Notes under the pieces: generated by a model
Told to the model about the DNA's origin: nothing
Seen by the model: only the letters and a program-made list of their open reading frames with translations
Databases searched by the model: none
NCBI GenBank assembly: GCA_964533275.1
Contig: CAZHJK010000027.1
Coordinates: forward strand, 1-34,196
Source: CAZHJK01 sp964533275
Lineage (GTDB): Bacteria > Bacillota > Clostridia > Eubacteriales > Garciellaceae
Direction of reading: 5' to 3'
DNA: 34,196 nucleotides
In this document: positions 17,036-25,338 of the stretch, piece by piece
Layout of the letters: each line of letters opens with the position of its first letter
Numbering within the stretch: the stretch's first letter is position 1
Made by a program: the position numbers and the translations under genes

Positions 17036-17731
17036 TTGAATTATCAATTATATATAATGCTCATCATTTGTATAATTCTATTTACATTAATAGCTATTAT
17101 TAAAGGTCAATGGGATAAAAAACAAATAAAAATTAAGGAACAGGAGCTATTAGTAATAAATAAGAATTTGAGCCTAAGTAATCTTAATATTTCCTTAATT
17201 TGGTTTTTGCTTTTTATCGTATGGTCAATACTATTTATCACAAGTTTTAAGGAAACATATGATCTATTGAATAAGGATTATTTAAATAGTATTTTTCAAC
17301 TTTTTAATTTTCAGTATTTAGAAGAATTAAGAAGATATTTTTTTGATAATAATTTGATAAGGGAGCTTAGTACAACAGTATATTACCTATATAAAGTTTT
17401 AAATATGTTGACCTGGACTATAGGGACACTATGTATATCCATATTTCATTTTTATACAAGGTCTCAAAACAATGTTATCTATGAAAAAGGCATATTAAAT
17501 AATGGTAAAATGTTAAGTTGGGACAAGATTATTCATTATAGTTGGAGTGATTACTACCAAAGAAAAGTTTTTCAAAAGGGAAGATATTATGATTTGATAC
17601 TTACACTGCCTAAGGTTAAACTAATTGAATTTGATAACGAAATTAAAATAAGAATAGATTATGATTTAAAAGAAAGGGTTAATGAAATATTAGAAAAGTA
17701 TACAAATAGCATAAATAGTAAGAAGGAATAG
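17036..17731 (+). CDS. Membrane protein of unknown function with DUF5673-like tail
   Basis: This 231-residue protein has three predicted helices (about 5-24, 52-72 and 125-145). A cytoplasmic C-terminal domain starts NVIYEKGILNNGKMLSWDKI, resembling DUF5673 or bacterial PH-like tails that often follow membrane segments. The start is a TTG seven to eight bases after AAGGGGGATC; the nearest in-frame ATG would remove most of helix 1. It stands alone, divergent from the hydrolase gene. No enzymatic motif is seen. Confidence 0.7.
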   Translation: MNYQLYIMLIICIILFTLIAIIKGQWDKKQIKIKEQELLVINKNLSLSNLNISLIWFLLFIVWSILFITSFKETYDLLNKDYLNSIFQLFNFQYLEELRRYFFDNNLIRELSTTVYYLYKVLNMLTWTIGTLCISIFHFYTRSQNNVIYEKGILNNGKMLSWDKIIHYSWSDYYQRKVFQKGRYYDLILTLPKVKLIEFDNEIKIRIDYDLKERVNEILEKYTNSINSKKE

Positions 17732-17750
17732 TACAATTACTTAAAAAAAC

Positions 17751-17810
17751 TGTCATCCTGAGTAGTGAAGAAGCTTAAGCCTTTTCTTCTTTACTTCCTT
17801 CAGAATGACA
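17751..17810. repeat. Palindromic repeat with TGTCATYCT ends, copy 2
   Basis: A 60-base inverted repeat begins TGTCATCCTGAGTAGTGAAG and ends CTTCCTTCAGAATGACA, with inner GAAGAAG/CTTCTTT arms. It belongs to the same family as the element at 7294-7358. It lies between two convergent genes (the DUF5673-like gene and sspH), where it may also serve as a bidirectional transcription stop. Confidence 0.7.
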
Positions 17811-17823
17811 TTTTTAAATTATC

Positions 17824-18003
17824 TTATCGTTCTTCTAGATTTTGTATAGATACCTGTTGCCTATCTTTAGGGTTGTCAAGGGAATGGATATTAGCTATTC
17901 CATTAGCTTCATTTACAGAATCAATATAAATAGGTTTGCCATTGTAGTTTACATTTGCCATTACTGGAGATGAAGCAATTTCCTTTGCTCGGTTTTTATT
18001 CAT
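17824..18003 (-). CDS. sspH: Small acid-soluble spore protein, H-type
   Basis: This 59-residue protein starts MNKNRAKEIASSPVMANVNY and continues with NGKPIYIDSVNE, NGIANIHSLDNP and QQVSIQNLEER. It aligns along its whole length with the H-type minor small acid-soluble spore proteins, whose signature is an RAKEI..S start, a V.YNG.P.YI core and an acidic LEE end. These are made in the forespore and kept in the spore core. The ATG sits behind a strong AAGGAGGAT, seven bases upstream. It is a single gene on the minus strand. Its presence supports a true spore former. Confidence 0.92.
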   Translation of the reverse strand: MNKNRAKEIASSPVMANVNYNGKPIYIDSVNEANGIANIHSLDNPKDRQQVSIQNLEER

Positions 18004-18199
18004 TATCTTATCCTCCTTAAATTTTTATAGTTATAGTATTATCATTAATATAGAAGTATATCCTAAGTTTTCTCATTTGATAGGGATGAAATTAAGCTAG
18101 AACTTAAAAATCATATATACATTAAAAAATGCTACCATCCGAAAAATAATATAGGGAATAATAGCGAATAATAGCTAAATTAAAGTTAGGAGGTCAGAT

Positions 18200-18754
18200 A
18201 TGACTAAAAGTGAAAAAGAAAAAATGCTATCAGGAGATTATTATAATGCAGATGATGAAGAATTAATAAGGGAAAGAAACTATGCTAAAAATCTTATCTT
18301 TGAATATAATCATTCAAAACCTAGTGAGAAAGAAAAAAAGCAAGAAATTATCCTTAAGCTTATTAAAGTTAAGGGGATCTTTAATATTGAAGCTCCCTTT
18401 TATTGCGACTATGGATACAATATAGAAGTTGGAGATAATTTCTATGCCAATTATAATTGTATTATACTTGATGTTAATAGAGTAAAGATTGGTGATAATG
18501 TTTTAATAGCGCCAAATGTTCAAATATATACGGCTACCCACCCAATAGACCCTAAGGAAAGACTCACTGGTAAAGAATTTGCAAAACCAGTAAGCATAGG
18601 TAACAATGTTTGGATAGGTGGAGGAACAATAGTATGTCCAGGAGTGAAGATTGGGGATAATACAATAATAGGGGCAGGAAGTGTTGTTACTAAAGATATT
18701 CCAGCAAATGTTATTGCTGTAGGAAATCCATGTAAAATTATTAATGAAATTTAA
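18200..18754 (+). CDS. Maltose/galactoside O-acetyltransferase family protein
   Basis: This 184-residue acetyl-CoA-dependent acetyltransferase has a left-handed beta-helix. The N-terminal MTKSEKEKMLSGDYYNADDE is the Mac domain usual in maltose and galactoside acetyltransferases. Hexapeptide repeats follow (IGDNV, IGNNVWIGGG, IGDNTIIGAGSVV), and the catalytic His114 is in TATHPID. Length and order are normal. The gene has its own AGGAGG ribosome site and a terminator about 100 bases downstream. The sugar acceptor cannot be assigned. Confidence 0.92.
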   Translation: MTKSEKEKMLSGDYYNADDEELIRERNYAKNLIFEYNHSKPSEKEKKQEIILKLIKVKGIFNIEAPFYCDYGYNIEVGDNFYANYNCIILDVNRVKIGDNVLIAPNVQIYTATHPIDPKERLTGKEFAKPVSIGNNVWIGGGTIVCPGVKIGDNTIIGAGSVVTKDIPANVIAVGNPCKIINEI

Positions 18755-18860
18755 ATTTTTTCATCAAAAACATTCTTAATAATCTTTGAGCAAGGAAAGT
18801 ATTAATGATCTAGATTGTGATGTAGAAGATACTATCTGTAGATAAAATTTAATAAAGAGA

Positions 18861-18896
18861 AAAAGATCTATACAGAATATAATAGATCTTTTTTTA
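18861..18896 (+). terminator. Rho-independent terminator after the acetyltransferase
   Basis: AAAAGATCTAT pairs with ATAGATCTTTT around a 10-base loop and runs into TTTTTTT. The 100 bases between the gene end and this hairpin show no other feature. Confidence 0.85.
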
Positions 18897-19040
18897 TTCA
18901 ATAATCATAACTAAAAGATGATAACGATTTAAATAAAATTATATGAAAGAAATATTAAATTATAATATATAATGTAGATGGTTAATTTATTAATATTAGT
19001 TTTGTATCTGAAGAAAAACATAATAGGAGGTTTTAATTAG

Positions 19041-20729
19041 ATGACATCGGAAATGCTTATGAGCTTACTTGGTGGTCTGGGACTATTTATTTTTGGGATG
19101 AATATGATGAGTGACGGTCTTAAGACTATCGCAGGAGATCGCATGAAAAAACTTTTGGAAGTACTTACAAACAATCGTTTTATAGGGGTTATAGTAGGTG
19201 CGATTGTAACTGTAATAGTACAAAGTAGTAGTACTACAACTGTAATGATAGTAGGTTTTGTAAATGCTGGACTTATGAATCTTATCCAGGCAACAGGAGT
19301 TATCATGGGAGCTAATATTGGAACAACTGTTACAGCCCAGATGGTTGCTTTTAAAGTAACAAAGTATGCACCCTTAGCCATTGCAATTGGAACCGTAATG
19401 TTCTTATTTGCAAAAAAGAAAAGATATAAGCAGATAGGTTCTGTAATACTAGGATTTGGTATTTTGTTTATGGGTATAGAATTGATGTCTAATGCTATGA
19501 AACCACTGCGAGATTTTGAAGGATTTAAAACCCTATTGATTTCATTTAGTCATAATCCCTTTTTAGGAGTAATAGCTGGGTTTGTTTTAACAGCTGTTGT
19601 ACAAAGTAGTAGTGCATCTATAGGTCTATTGCAGGCATTAGCTATCTCAGGCGCTTTTAGTGGTATTCCTGGGGTATCCCCTTTTGCTTTAATTGTCCCA
19701 ATTTTGATGGGACAAAATATTGGTACCTGTGTAACATCAATGCTTTCTAGTATAGGAGCATCTATTGCAGCAAAGAGAGCAGCATTTATTCATTTGATTT
19801 TTAATGTAATTGGAACAATCTGGTTTTTGATTATACTGTTCTTAATAGGGAATCCAATATATGATTTTATTGTGTCTGTTTCAGGAACAACAAATATTGA
19901 TGGACAAATAGTACCAGATGTCGTAAGACAAATTGCTAATACCCATACTATCTTTAATGTGATTAATACAGTTGCCTTATTCCCTTTTGCTGTGGTATTG
20001 GTAAAACTTGCAAGGAAAGTATTACCTGGGGAAGAAAAGGAAGACCATGATGGATTAAAGTATCTTGATGAAAGAATATTAGAAAATCCAGCGGTAGCAG
20101 TTGGGCAGGCTGTAAAGGAAACAGTCAGAATGGGACGCTTAGCCCTTGATAATATGAATAAAGCTATGGAAGCATTTTTTAATGAAGATGAAAAGCTTAT
20201 GGGAGAGGTTTTTGAAAGGGAAAAGTCTATAAATAATCTGGAAAGGGAGATTACAAAATATCTTGTGAAATTATCTAACGAAAACCTTTCGGATTTAGAT
20301 TATATGAGAATATCAAACCTATACCACACTATAAATGATATTGAAAGAATTGGCGATCATGCGGAGAATCTAGCAGAGCTGGTAGAATATAGAATTGATC
20401 ATCGGCTTTCTTTTTCAGACACAGCAACTGAAGAATTAAATGAAATGCACAAAAAGGTTCATAATATGGTAGCAGATGCTATAAACTCCTTGGAGAATGA
20501 TGATATAACTCTAGCTAATACAATTGAGGATAAAGAGAAAGAAATTGATAAAATGGAAGAACATTATAGGAATGTTCATATACAAAGATTAAACAAGCAA
20601 TTATGTCATCCTAGTTCAGGAGTGATTTTCTTAGATATATTAAGTAATTTAGAGAGAATTGCTGATCATTCGACAAATATTAGCAAGACTGTTATGGATT
20701 TAGAAATATATTTAAAGCACACAAGATAG
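19041..20729 (+). CDS. Na/Pi cotransporter family protein with PhoU-like C-terminus
   Basis: This 562-residue membrane protein probably moves sodium and phosphate. Two repeated transport modules each carry the diagnostic QSSS motif (QSSSTTTVMIVGF and QSSSASIGLLQAL), within about eight to nine helices in residues 1-325. The cytoplasmic C-terminal part (about 345-555) is all-helical and contains two PhoU-type segments (DIERIGDHAENLAEL and LERIADHSTNISK). This is the NptA/YjbB two-part design. An ATG follows GGAGG. It appears monocistronic, and the direction of transport (uptake or efflux) is not certain. Confidence 0.92.
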   Translation: MTSEMLMSLLGGLGLFIFGMNMMSDGLKTIAGDRMKKLLEVLTNNRFIGVIVGAIVTVIVQSSSTTTVMIVGFVNAGLMNLIQATGVIMGANIGTTVTAQMVAFKVTKYAPLAIAIGTVMFLFAKKKRYKQIGSVILGFGILFMGIELMSNAMKPLRDFEGFKTLLISFSHNPFLGVIAGFVLTAVVQSSSASIGLLQALAISGAFSGIPGVSPFALIVPILMGQNIGTCVTSMLSSIGASIAAKRAAFIHLIFNVIGTIWFLIILFLIGNPIYDFIVSVSGTTNIDGQIVPDVVRQIANTHTIFNVINTVALFPFAVVLVKLARKVLPGEEKEDHDGLKYLDERILENPAVAVGQAVKETVRMGRLALDNMNKAMEAFFNEDEKLMGEVFEREKSINNLEREITKYLVKLSNENLSDLDYMRISNLYHTINDIERIGDHAENLAELVEYRIDHRLSFSDTATEELNEMHKKVHNMVADAINSLENDDITLANTIEDKEKEIDKMEEHYRNVHIQRLNKQLCHPSSGVIFLDILSNLERIADHSTNISKTVMDLEIYLKHTR

Positions 20730-21124
20730 AATAGCTATAACTAAAAAAGTTTTCAAACAAATTAATTGTATTAAAGAAACTAACAATGCACTATATAGTT
20801 AAATCATTAACAATATCTATGTTTTTTAATAATAATCTATAATATTTTTATGCATTAATATTTGACTATTTATTAAAAAATGCTCATCTATTTTTTCAAG
20901 ATATTTCCTATACTGGTTGCTTCATAAGAAACTCTTATGCAACATTATGATATCTTATGTTGTTAAAAAAGGTTTTTAAGAGATTGTGAAGAATTTAATA
21001 ATATAAACTTAATAAAATAGGTTTAATAATTATGGGGAATGGAATATTTTGTAGAAAGGAGCCGAGAAGTTTAATTAATCTTGCAAAAACACTAAAAAAT
21101 CTAAAAATAGGAGAGGATTTATTA
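20730..21124 (+). other. Gene-free AT-rich region with two mutually exclusive hairpins
   Basis: No coding region is supported here. GTTGC-ttc-ATAAGA (20916-20929) pairs with TCTTATGCAAC (20933-20943). The CAACAT at the end of that stem can instead pair with ATGTTG at 20958-20963, followed by TTAAAAAAGG. The two folds cannot form together. The region lies 160-210 bases before the rhodanese lipoprotein and could be part of its leader. A longer reading frame from 21032 exists but lacks a ribosome site. Confidence 0.3.
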
Positions 21125-22246
21125 ATGATTAGAGAAATTAAGTTAAATAAGAAGACTTTAGTTACATTTATAATAATGATTTCATTTGTATTTGCGTTAA
21201 CTGGATGTCAAAGTACACCTGCTGGAGATACAGAAACAAATGAAGAAATTGAAAGAGCGTTAACTCCTGAACAATTTGAAGAGAAGTTAAAAGAAGATGG
21301 CGCTGTGGTAGTAGATGTTAGAACTGCTCAAGAACTTGAAGATGTTGGAAAATACAAAGATTCTATTCATGTAGATAACAATTTAATTCAAGAAGACCCT
21401 GAAGCTGCTGCAGAATTATTACCAGAGGATAAAGATACTGTTCTATTGATCCACTGTAAAGTAGGCGGTAGAGCATCTAAAGCTGTTGAAGTAGTTGCTA
21501 ACGACTTAGGATATAAAAATGCATACTATTTAGCTAGCCCAATAGTATTTGATAAGGATGGAGAAATTAAAGACTATGTTTTAAGATCATTAAATCCAGA
21601 GCAGTTTGAAGAAAAGTTAGAAGAAGATGGTGTTGTAGTAGTAGATGTTAGAACTGCTGAAGAGCTTGAAGAAGTTGGAAAATATAAGGACTCCATTAAT
21701 GTAGATAACAATTTAATAAAAGAAGATCTTGACGCTGCTGCAAAATTATTACCAGAGGATAAAGATACTACTCTATTAATTCATTGTAAAGTTGGTGGCA
21801 GAGCATCCCAAGCTGTAGAAGCTATTGCATATGAATTAGGATACAAAAATGCATATTACTTAGCCAGCCCAATAGTATTTGATAAGGATGGAGAAATAAA
21901 AGATTATGTGTTAAGAGGATTAAATCCTGAGCAGTTTGAAGAGAAGTTAGAAGAAGATGGTGTTGTGGTAGTAGATGTTAGAACAGCTGAAGAGCTAGAA
22001 GAAGTTGGCAAATATAAAGATTCTATTAATGTAGATAACAATTTAATAAAAGAAGATCTTGACGCTGCTGCAAAATTATTACCAGAGGATAAAGATACTA
22101 CTCTATTAATTCATTGTAAAGTTGGTGGCAGAGCATCCCAAGCTGTAGAAGCTATTGCATATGAATTAGGATACAAAAATGCATACTACCTAGCTAGCCC
22201 TATTTTCTTTGATGAAAATGGAGAAATAACCGGGTATGAAGAATAA
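21125..22246 (+). CDS. Lipoprotein with three tandem rhodanese-like domains
   Basis: This 373-residue predicted lipoprotein has a signal helix (about 9-25) and a lipobox ALTGC with Cys28, so it is anchored outside the cell. Three rhodanese-like domains of 110 residues follow. Each begins with PEQFEEKL, contains VVVDVRTA, and carries an active-site loop HCKVGGRAS with Cys111, Cys221 and Cys331. Rhodaneses bind or move sulfane sulfur on that Cys. The loop CKVGGRA fits the usual CxxGxR. I chose the ATG at 21125 behind GGAGAGG; an upstream in-frame ATG at 21032 would bury the signal peptide. Domains 2 and 3 are almost identical. Partners and substrate are unknown. Confidence 0.9.
   Translation: MIREIKLNKKTLVTFIIMISFVFALTGCQSTPAGDTETNEEIERALTPEQFEEKLKEDGAVVVDVRTAQELEDVGKYKDSIHVDNNLIQEDPEAAAELLPEDKDTVLLIHCKVGGRASKAVEVVANDLGYKNAYYLASPIVFDKDGEIKDYVLRSLNPEQFEEKLEEDGVVVVDVRTAEELEEVGKYKDSINVDNNLIKEDLDAAAKLLPEDKDTTLLIHCKVGGRASQAVEAIAYELGYKNAYYLASPIVFDKDGEIKDYVLRGLNPEQFEEKLEEDGVVVVDVRTAEELEEVGKYKDSINVDNNLIKEDLDAAAKLLPEDKDTTLLIHCKVGGRASQAVEAIAYELGYKNAYYLASPIFFDENGEITGYEE
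21260..22246 (+). repeat. Three in-frame 330-base tandem repeats in the rhodanese gene
   Basis: Units begin at 21260, 21590 and 21920 with an exact 330-base (110-codon) period. Units 2 and 3 are identical over 161 bases (21695-21855 and 22025-22185), including third codon positions. Unit 1 is clearly diverged. The last unit ends with the gene. Confidence 0.92.
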
Positions 22247-22279
22247 GAAAATATAAGACAATAAAAGATACCTAACAAA

Positions 22280-22311
22280 AAATAACTATCCTTGGATAGT
22301 TATTTTTTTAT
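22280..22311 (+). terminator. Rho-independent terminator after the rhodanese gene
   Basis: AAATAACTATCC and GGATAGTTATTT form a 12-base-pair stem with a two-base TT between the arms (a slightly larger loop in practice), followed by a T-run. Confidence 0.9.
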
Positions 22312-22403
22312 ATATAATATCTTACAAACATCTTATATAGGAGATTAAACCTTTAATTTTAAATAAATTAAATATCATGATTTGATAAAAAATAAATCTT
22401 GGT

Positions 22404-22436
22404 ATGAACAGTACACCATTGACTGTTCATTTTTTA
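22404..22436 (+). terminator. Second terminator-like hairpin upstream of the chromate transporter
   Basis: ATGAACAGT pairs with ACTGTTCAT around a nine-base loop and is followed by TTTTTT. It lies 100 bases after the rhodanese terminator and 100 bases before chrA with no gene in between. It may therefore end a short leader or a small RNA, an attenuator-like position. This is inference; it could be a relic. Confidence 0.6.
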
Positions 22437-22475
22437 TAAAATAATTAAAAAGGTTGTCATTAAAAAGGTGAAAAT

Positions 22476-22514
22476 ATGCTTAGCTTTATTTATTATTTGG
22501 TATATATAAAGTAA
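22476..22514 (+). other. Possible 12-codon leader reading frame before chrA
   Basis: An ATG five bases after AAAAAGGTG opens MLSFIYYLVYIK and stops 21 bases before the chrA start. The ribosome site is good, but so short a frame may occur by chance. Confidence 0.25.
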
Positions 22515-22535
22515 AAGTTAAGGGATGAATTCTTC

Positions 22536-23729
22536 ATGAAAAGGCAAAAAGATCTTAAAAGGCAAAATAAAATAGAATGGAGAACTTTCTTAAAAGATGT
22601 ATTTATTTGCTCATTGGGAGCCTATGGTGGACCTGAAGCACACTATGGTGTATTCACAGACCAATTAGTAATAAAGAAGAATTATCTTGAGGAAGAGGAG
22701 CTGGTTGAACTTATCGCCCTATGCAGCATTTTGCCAGGTCCGACCAGTACACAAACCATAGTATCTATTGGCTATAAAATGGGAGGGCGAGTTTTAGCTT
22801 TTCTAACAATGTTAGTATGGGCTTTACCTGTACTTACAATAATGACACTGCTTTCATTTTTGTACCAATTCTTAGATAAGATGAATATATCAGAGTCTGT
22901 GCTTCGTTACATTGGACCAATGGCAGTAGGTTTTATTATTGTAGCAGCCTATCGCATTGGACGCAAAGTAATCAAAGACAATATTACCCTATTATTGCTA
23001 CTCTTTGGGGGTATAACCACTTACTTTATTCGAGAACCTTGGATTTTTCCATTAGTATTAATTATAGGTGGTGTAGTGAGCATTATTAGCTCAAAGGAAA
23101 AGGAACTATGGAACCTTGTAAAATTAAATCCTCCTTGGGCATATATTATTGCCTTTGGGATTTTGGGTACAGGTAGTATAATAATCACCTTGATTTTGAA
23201 TAATCGAATTTTAGATTTATTTGAAAGTTTTTATCGCTATGGGTACTTAGTTTTTGGAGGTGGACAGGTAGTTGTACCTGTTATGCATAGTGAGCTAGTA
23301 GAGTTAAATCGTTATATGACCAACCAAGAATTTTTAACTGGCTATGGACTTGTTCAGGGACTGCCAGGACCGATGTTTAGCTTTAGTGCTTATGCAGGTG
23401 GAATGTCAGCCCGTGGGGGTACAGTATTAACACAAGTCTTAGGTTCCGTAGCAGGAGGAATAGGGATCTTCTTACCAGGTCTTCTCTTAATATATTTTAT
23501 CTATCCAATATGGGAAAACCTAAAGAAGATTAAAGGGATAAAAATATCTATTAAAGGTATTAACGCGGTAGCTAGTGGTTTAATCACTGTATCAGCGGTA
23601 ATACTAATGCAAAAAAGTGGACTTGCAATTGATAATATTATTATTACACTAATTACGGTGGTTTTATTGTTTACAAGAAAAATTCCAGCACCACTTATAG
23701 TATTAGCAGTACTAATTATAGGCATTTAA
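22536..23729 (+). CDS. chrA: Chromate transporter, CHR family, two-domain type
   Basis: This 397-residue membrane protein has two homologous halves of about six helices. The N-terminal half carries GAYGGPEAHYGVF and the CHR signature SILPGPTSTQ. The C-terminal half has the parallel VFGGGQVVVPVM and VQGLPGPMFSFSAY. Characterised ChrA proteins export chromate and give resistance; many clostridial members have unknown natural substrates. An ATG follows AAGGGATGA. The gene stands alone behind a folded leader. It faces the YpmS-like gene tail to tail with a 43-base gap. Confidence 0.93.
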   Translation: MKRQKDLKRQNKIEWRTFLKDVFICSLGAYGGPEAHYGVFTDQLVIKKNYLEEEELVELIALCSILPGPTSTQTIVSIGYKMGGRVLAFLTMLVWALPVLTIMTLLSFLYQFLDKMNISESVLRYIGPMAVGFIIVAAYRIGRKVIKDNITLLLLLFGGITTYFIREPWIFPLVLIIGGVVSIISSKEKELWNLVKLNPPWAYIIAFGILGTGSIIITLILNNRILDLFESFYRYGYLVFGGGQVVVPVMHSELVELNRYMTNQEFLTGYGLVQGLPGPMFSFSAYAGGMSARGGTVLTQVLGSVAGGIGIFLPGLLLIYFIYPIWENLKKIKGIKISIKGINAVASGLITVSAVILMQKSGLAIDNIIITLITVVLLFTRKIPAPLIVLAVLIIGI

Positions 23730-23772
23730 CGACTATCTACTAAGGAGTCAAAAATGTCCTACATAAATACTT

Positions 23773-24651
23773 TTAGAAACCAAATTTTTCTTTAATGTTA
23801 AAAAGTGTTTGAGTATCTACTTGGGGAATTATAGCCTCTAATAACTCTTGTTTCTCCTGGAGAGTCAAACTATTGTATAAAATCTTAATTTCCTCTATTT
23901 CTTCTTGAGTATGGAATCCTGGATTTTCTACAAAATCCAAAATAGAATCCTTAATTTTCTGCACTAAATCTTTTTGATTTTCCTCTGACAATTTATCTTT
24001 AATCTTATCTAAACCATCAATGCTGTTGTCTATAGTTTCCTTTATTTTTTCTTTTACCTTGGATTGCATTTGAGAAAGGAGCCATCTATTAAGATCCTCT
24101 TTGTCAAACTTTATCATCAATACTCCCTCTTTTACTTCCAGGAAAGATATCCGAATAGGCAGTAATTTTTTGTCTACTTTAATTTTTTCATCTTCAATAG
24201 TTACCTGACTATTCATTTGCTTCTCTATAGTCCTAAGCAAAAAAACCTTAGGAATTGGGATTTTTCCTAGATATACTTTCTTAAGATCATAGACGATAAA
24301 GGACTCTTCAGAGGAGATTTGTCCTTTTAGGGATAGAGAGAGGGGGATATTCCAATAGGTAATAGAACTTTGAAGATTAAAATCTCCATCCTTAATATCT
24401 GCATCTATATTTTTTATATAAATATTTCCTAAATCTTTACCCTCTCCAACATATTCCTTTAAAAGACCATCTATGTCTTCTTCTTCAAGAATCAATTCCT
24501 CACTTAAAAGTAAATTTTCAAAATCTACATAGGATTGAAAGGTATCCTCAGCTAATGGATCAGACTGGGGCTGCCAAAAAATAAGACCTAGTAAAAATAC
24601 TAGTACAATGATACAGGATAATATGATTTTCCATTTCATTATTATTTTCAT
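23773..24651 (-). CDS. Membrane-anchored YpmS-like (DUF2140-type) protein
   Basis: This 292-residue protein has one N-terminal helix (about 7-26) and the rest outside the cell. Residues about 28-190 resemble YpmS/DUF2140 proteins, with the typical LPIRISFLEVKEGVLMIKF end of the beta-rich domain. A longer helical, Lys/Glu-rich C-terminal part (about 195-292) follows. The start lies behind AAGGGCGGA; a second Met four codons on is possible. The family has no settled function. Confidence 0.65.
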   Translation of the reverse strand: MKIIMKWKIILSCIIVLVFLLGLIFWQPQSDPLAEDTFQSYVDFENLLLSEELILEEEDIDGLLKEYVGEGKDLGNIYIKNIDADIKDGDFNLQSSITYWNIPLSLSLKGQISSEESFIVYDLKKVYLGKIPIPKVFLLRTIEKQMNSQVTIEDEKIKVDKKLLPIRISFLEVKEGVLMIKFDKEDLNRWLLSQMQSKVKEKIKETIDNSIDGLDKIKDKLSEENQKDLVQKIKDSILDFVENPGFHTQEEIEEIKILYNSLTLQEKQELLEAIIPQVDTQTLFNIKEKFGF

Positions 24652-25025
24652 AAATTATTTCCGCCCTTATTTTTTGATTATTACTTATATACCATTAATA
24701 TGTCCATTATAATAAGTAAATTCATTTAAATATGACCATATTATATTGAATATTTTCTTATATAACAATAGTAAATTCCTAAAGGGTTAATTTGGTATAT
24801 CTAAAATGCAAGACTTCAACTTGAACTAGGGAAAAACAATATACTATAGATTGATTTGTTATTCATGGGATTTAGAGGGTTTTGCAGTTTTTACATAGAA
24901 TATAAAATTAACTAGTGTTTTTTCTCTTAATAATAGTATTATTGTTGTACATAAAAAAAAGACATGATAACAGTACATTATTTACATAGAAAATAAGAAT
25001 AAAAATAAAGGAAGGAGAGAAAGAA
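24652..25025. other. Gene-free AT-rich intergenic region
   Basis: This 374-base divergent spacer between the YpmS-like gene (minus) and the DUF2007 gene (plus) holds no supported reading frame, RNA or repeat. It should contain promoters for both genes, but none is clear enough to mark. An AAGGAAGGAGAG ribosome site ends it. Confidence 0.5.
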
Positions 25026-25265
25026 ATGAGTAAAAATGCAGATGATATTAATATTATTAAATTTAGAAGCATATCAAATGAAATAGAATTGGGTATAATT
25101 AAAGGGATTTTAGATGATAACAATATACCATACATAGTAAAAGACTATGGTACTGGAGGACATATGAGGATAATCACAGGATCCTCTCCATTTAACACAG
25201 ATATTATGATAGAGGAAGCTGATTTTGAGAAAGCAAACAGCTTATTAGAATCTATAGGTATCTAA
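25026..25265 (+). CDS. DUF2007-family small protein
   Basis: This 79-residue soluble protein reads INIIKFRSISNEIELGIIKG, then ILDDNNIPYIVKDYG, ending DFEKANSLLESIGI. This matches the DUF2007 ferredoxin-like fold of putative signal-transducing proteins, in which a short sequence senses or binds an unknown ligand. An ATG follows GGAGAGAAAGAA. It stands 73 bases before a hydrolase gene and may share its transcript. No biochemical role is known. Confidence 0.8.
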   Translation: MSKNADDINIIKFRSISNEIELGIIKGILDDNNIPYIVKDYGTGGHMRIITGSSPFNTDIMIEEADFEKANSLLESIGI

Positions 25266-25338
25266 TAATAAACTAAAATAAGGGTTTTACATACATATTA
25301 GAATCTAAAGATACCAATTATTTGAAAGGATTGATTAA

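Noticed and set aside
21032..21124. Earlier start for the rhodanese protein at 21032
   Set aside because: It lacks a ribosome site and would place 31 charged residues before the lipoprotein signal; the ATG at 21125 follows GGAGAGG.
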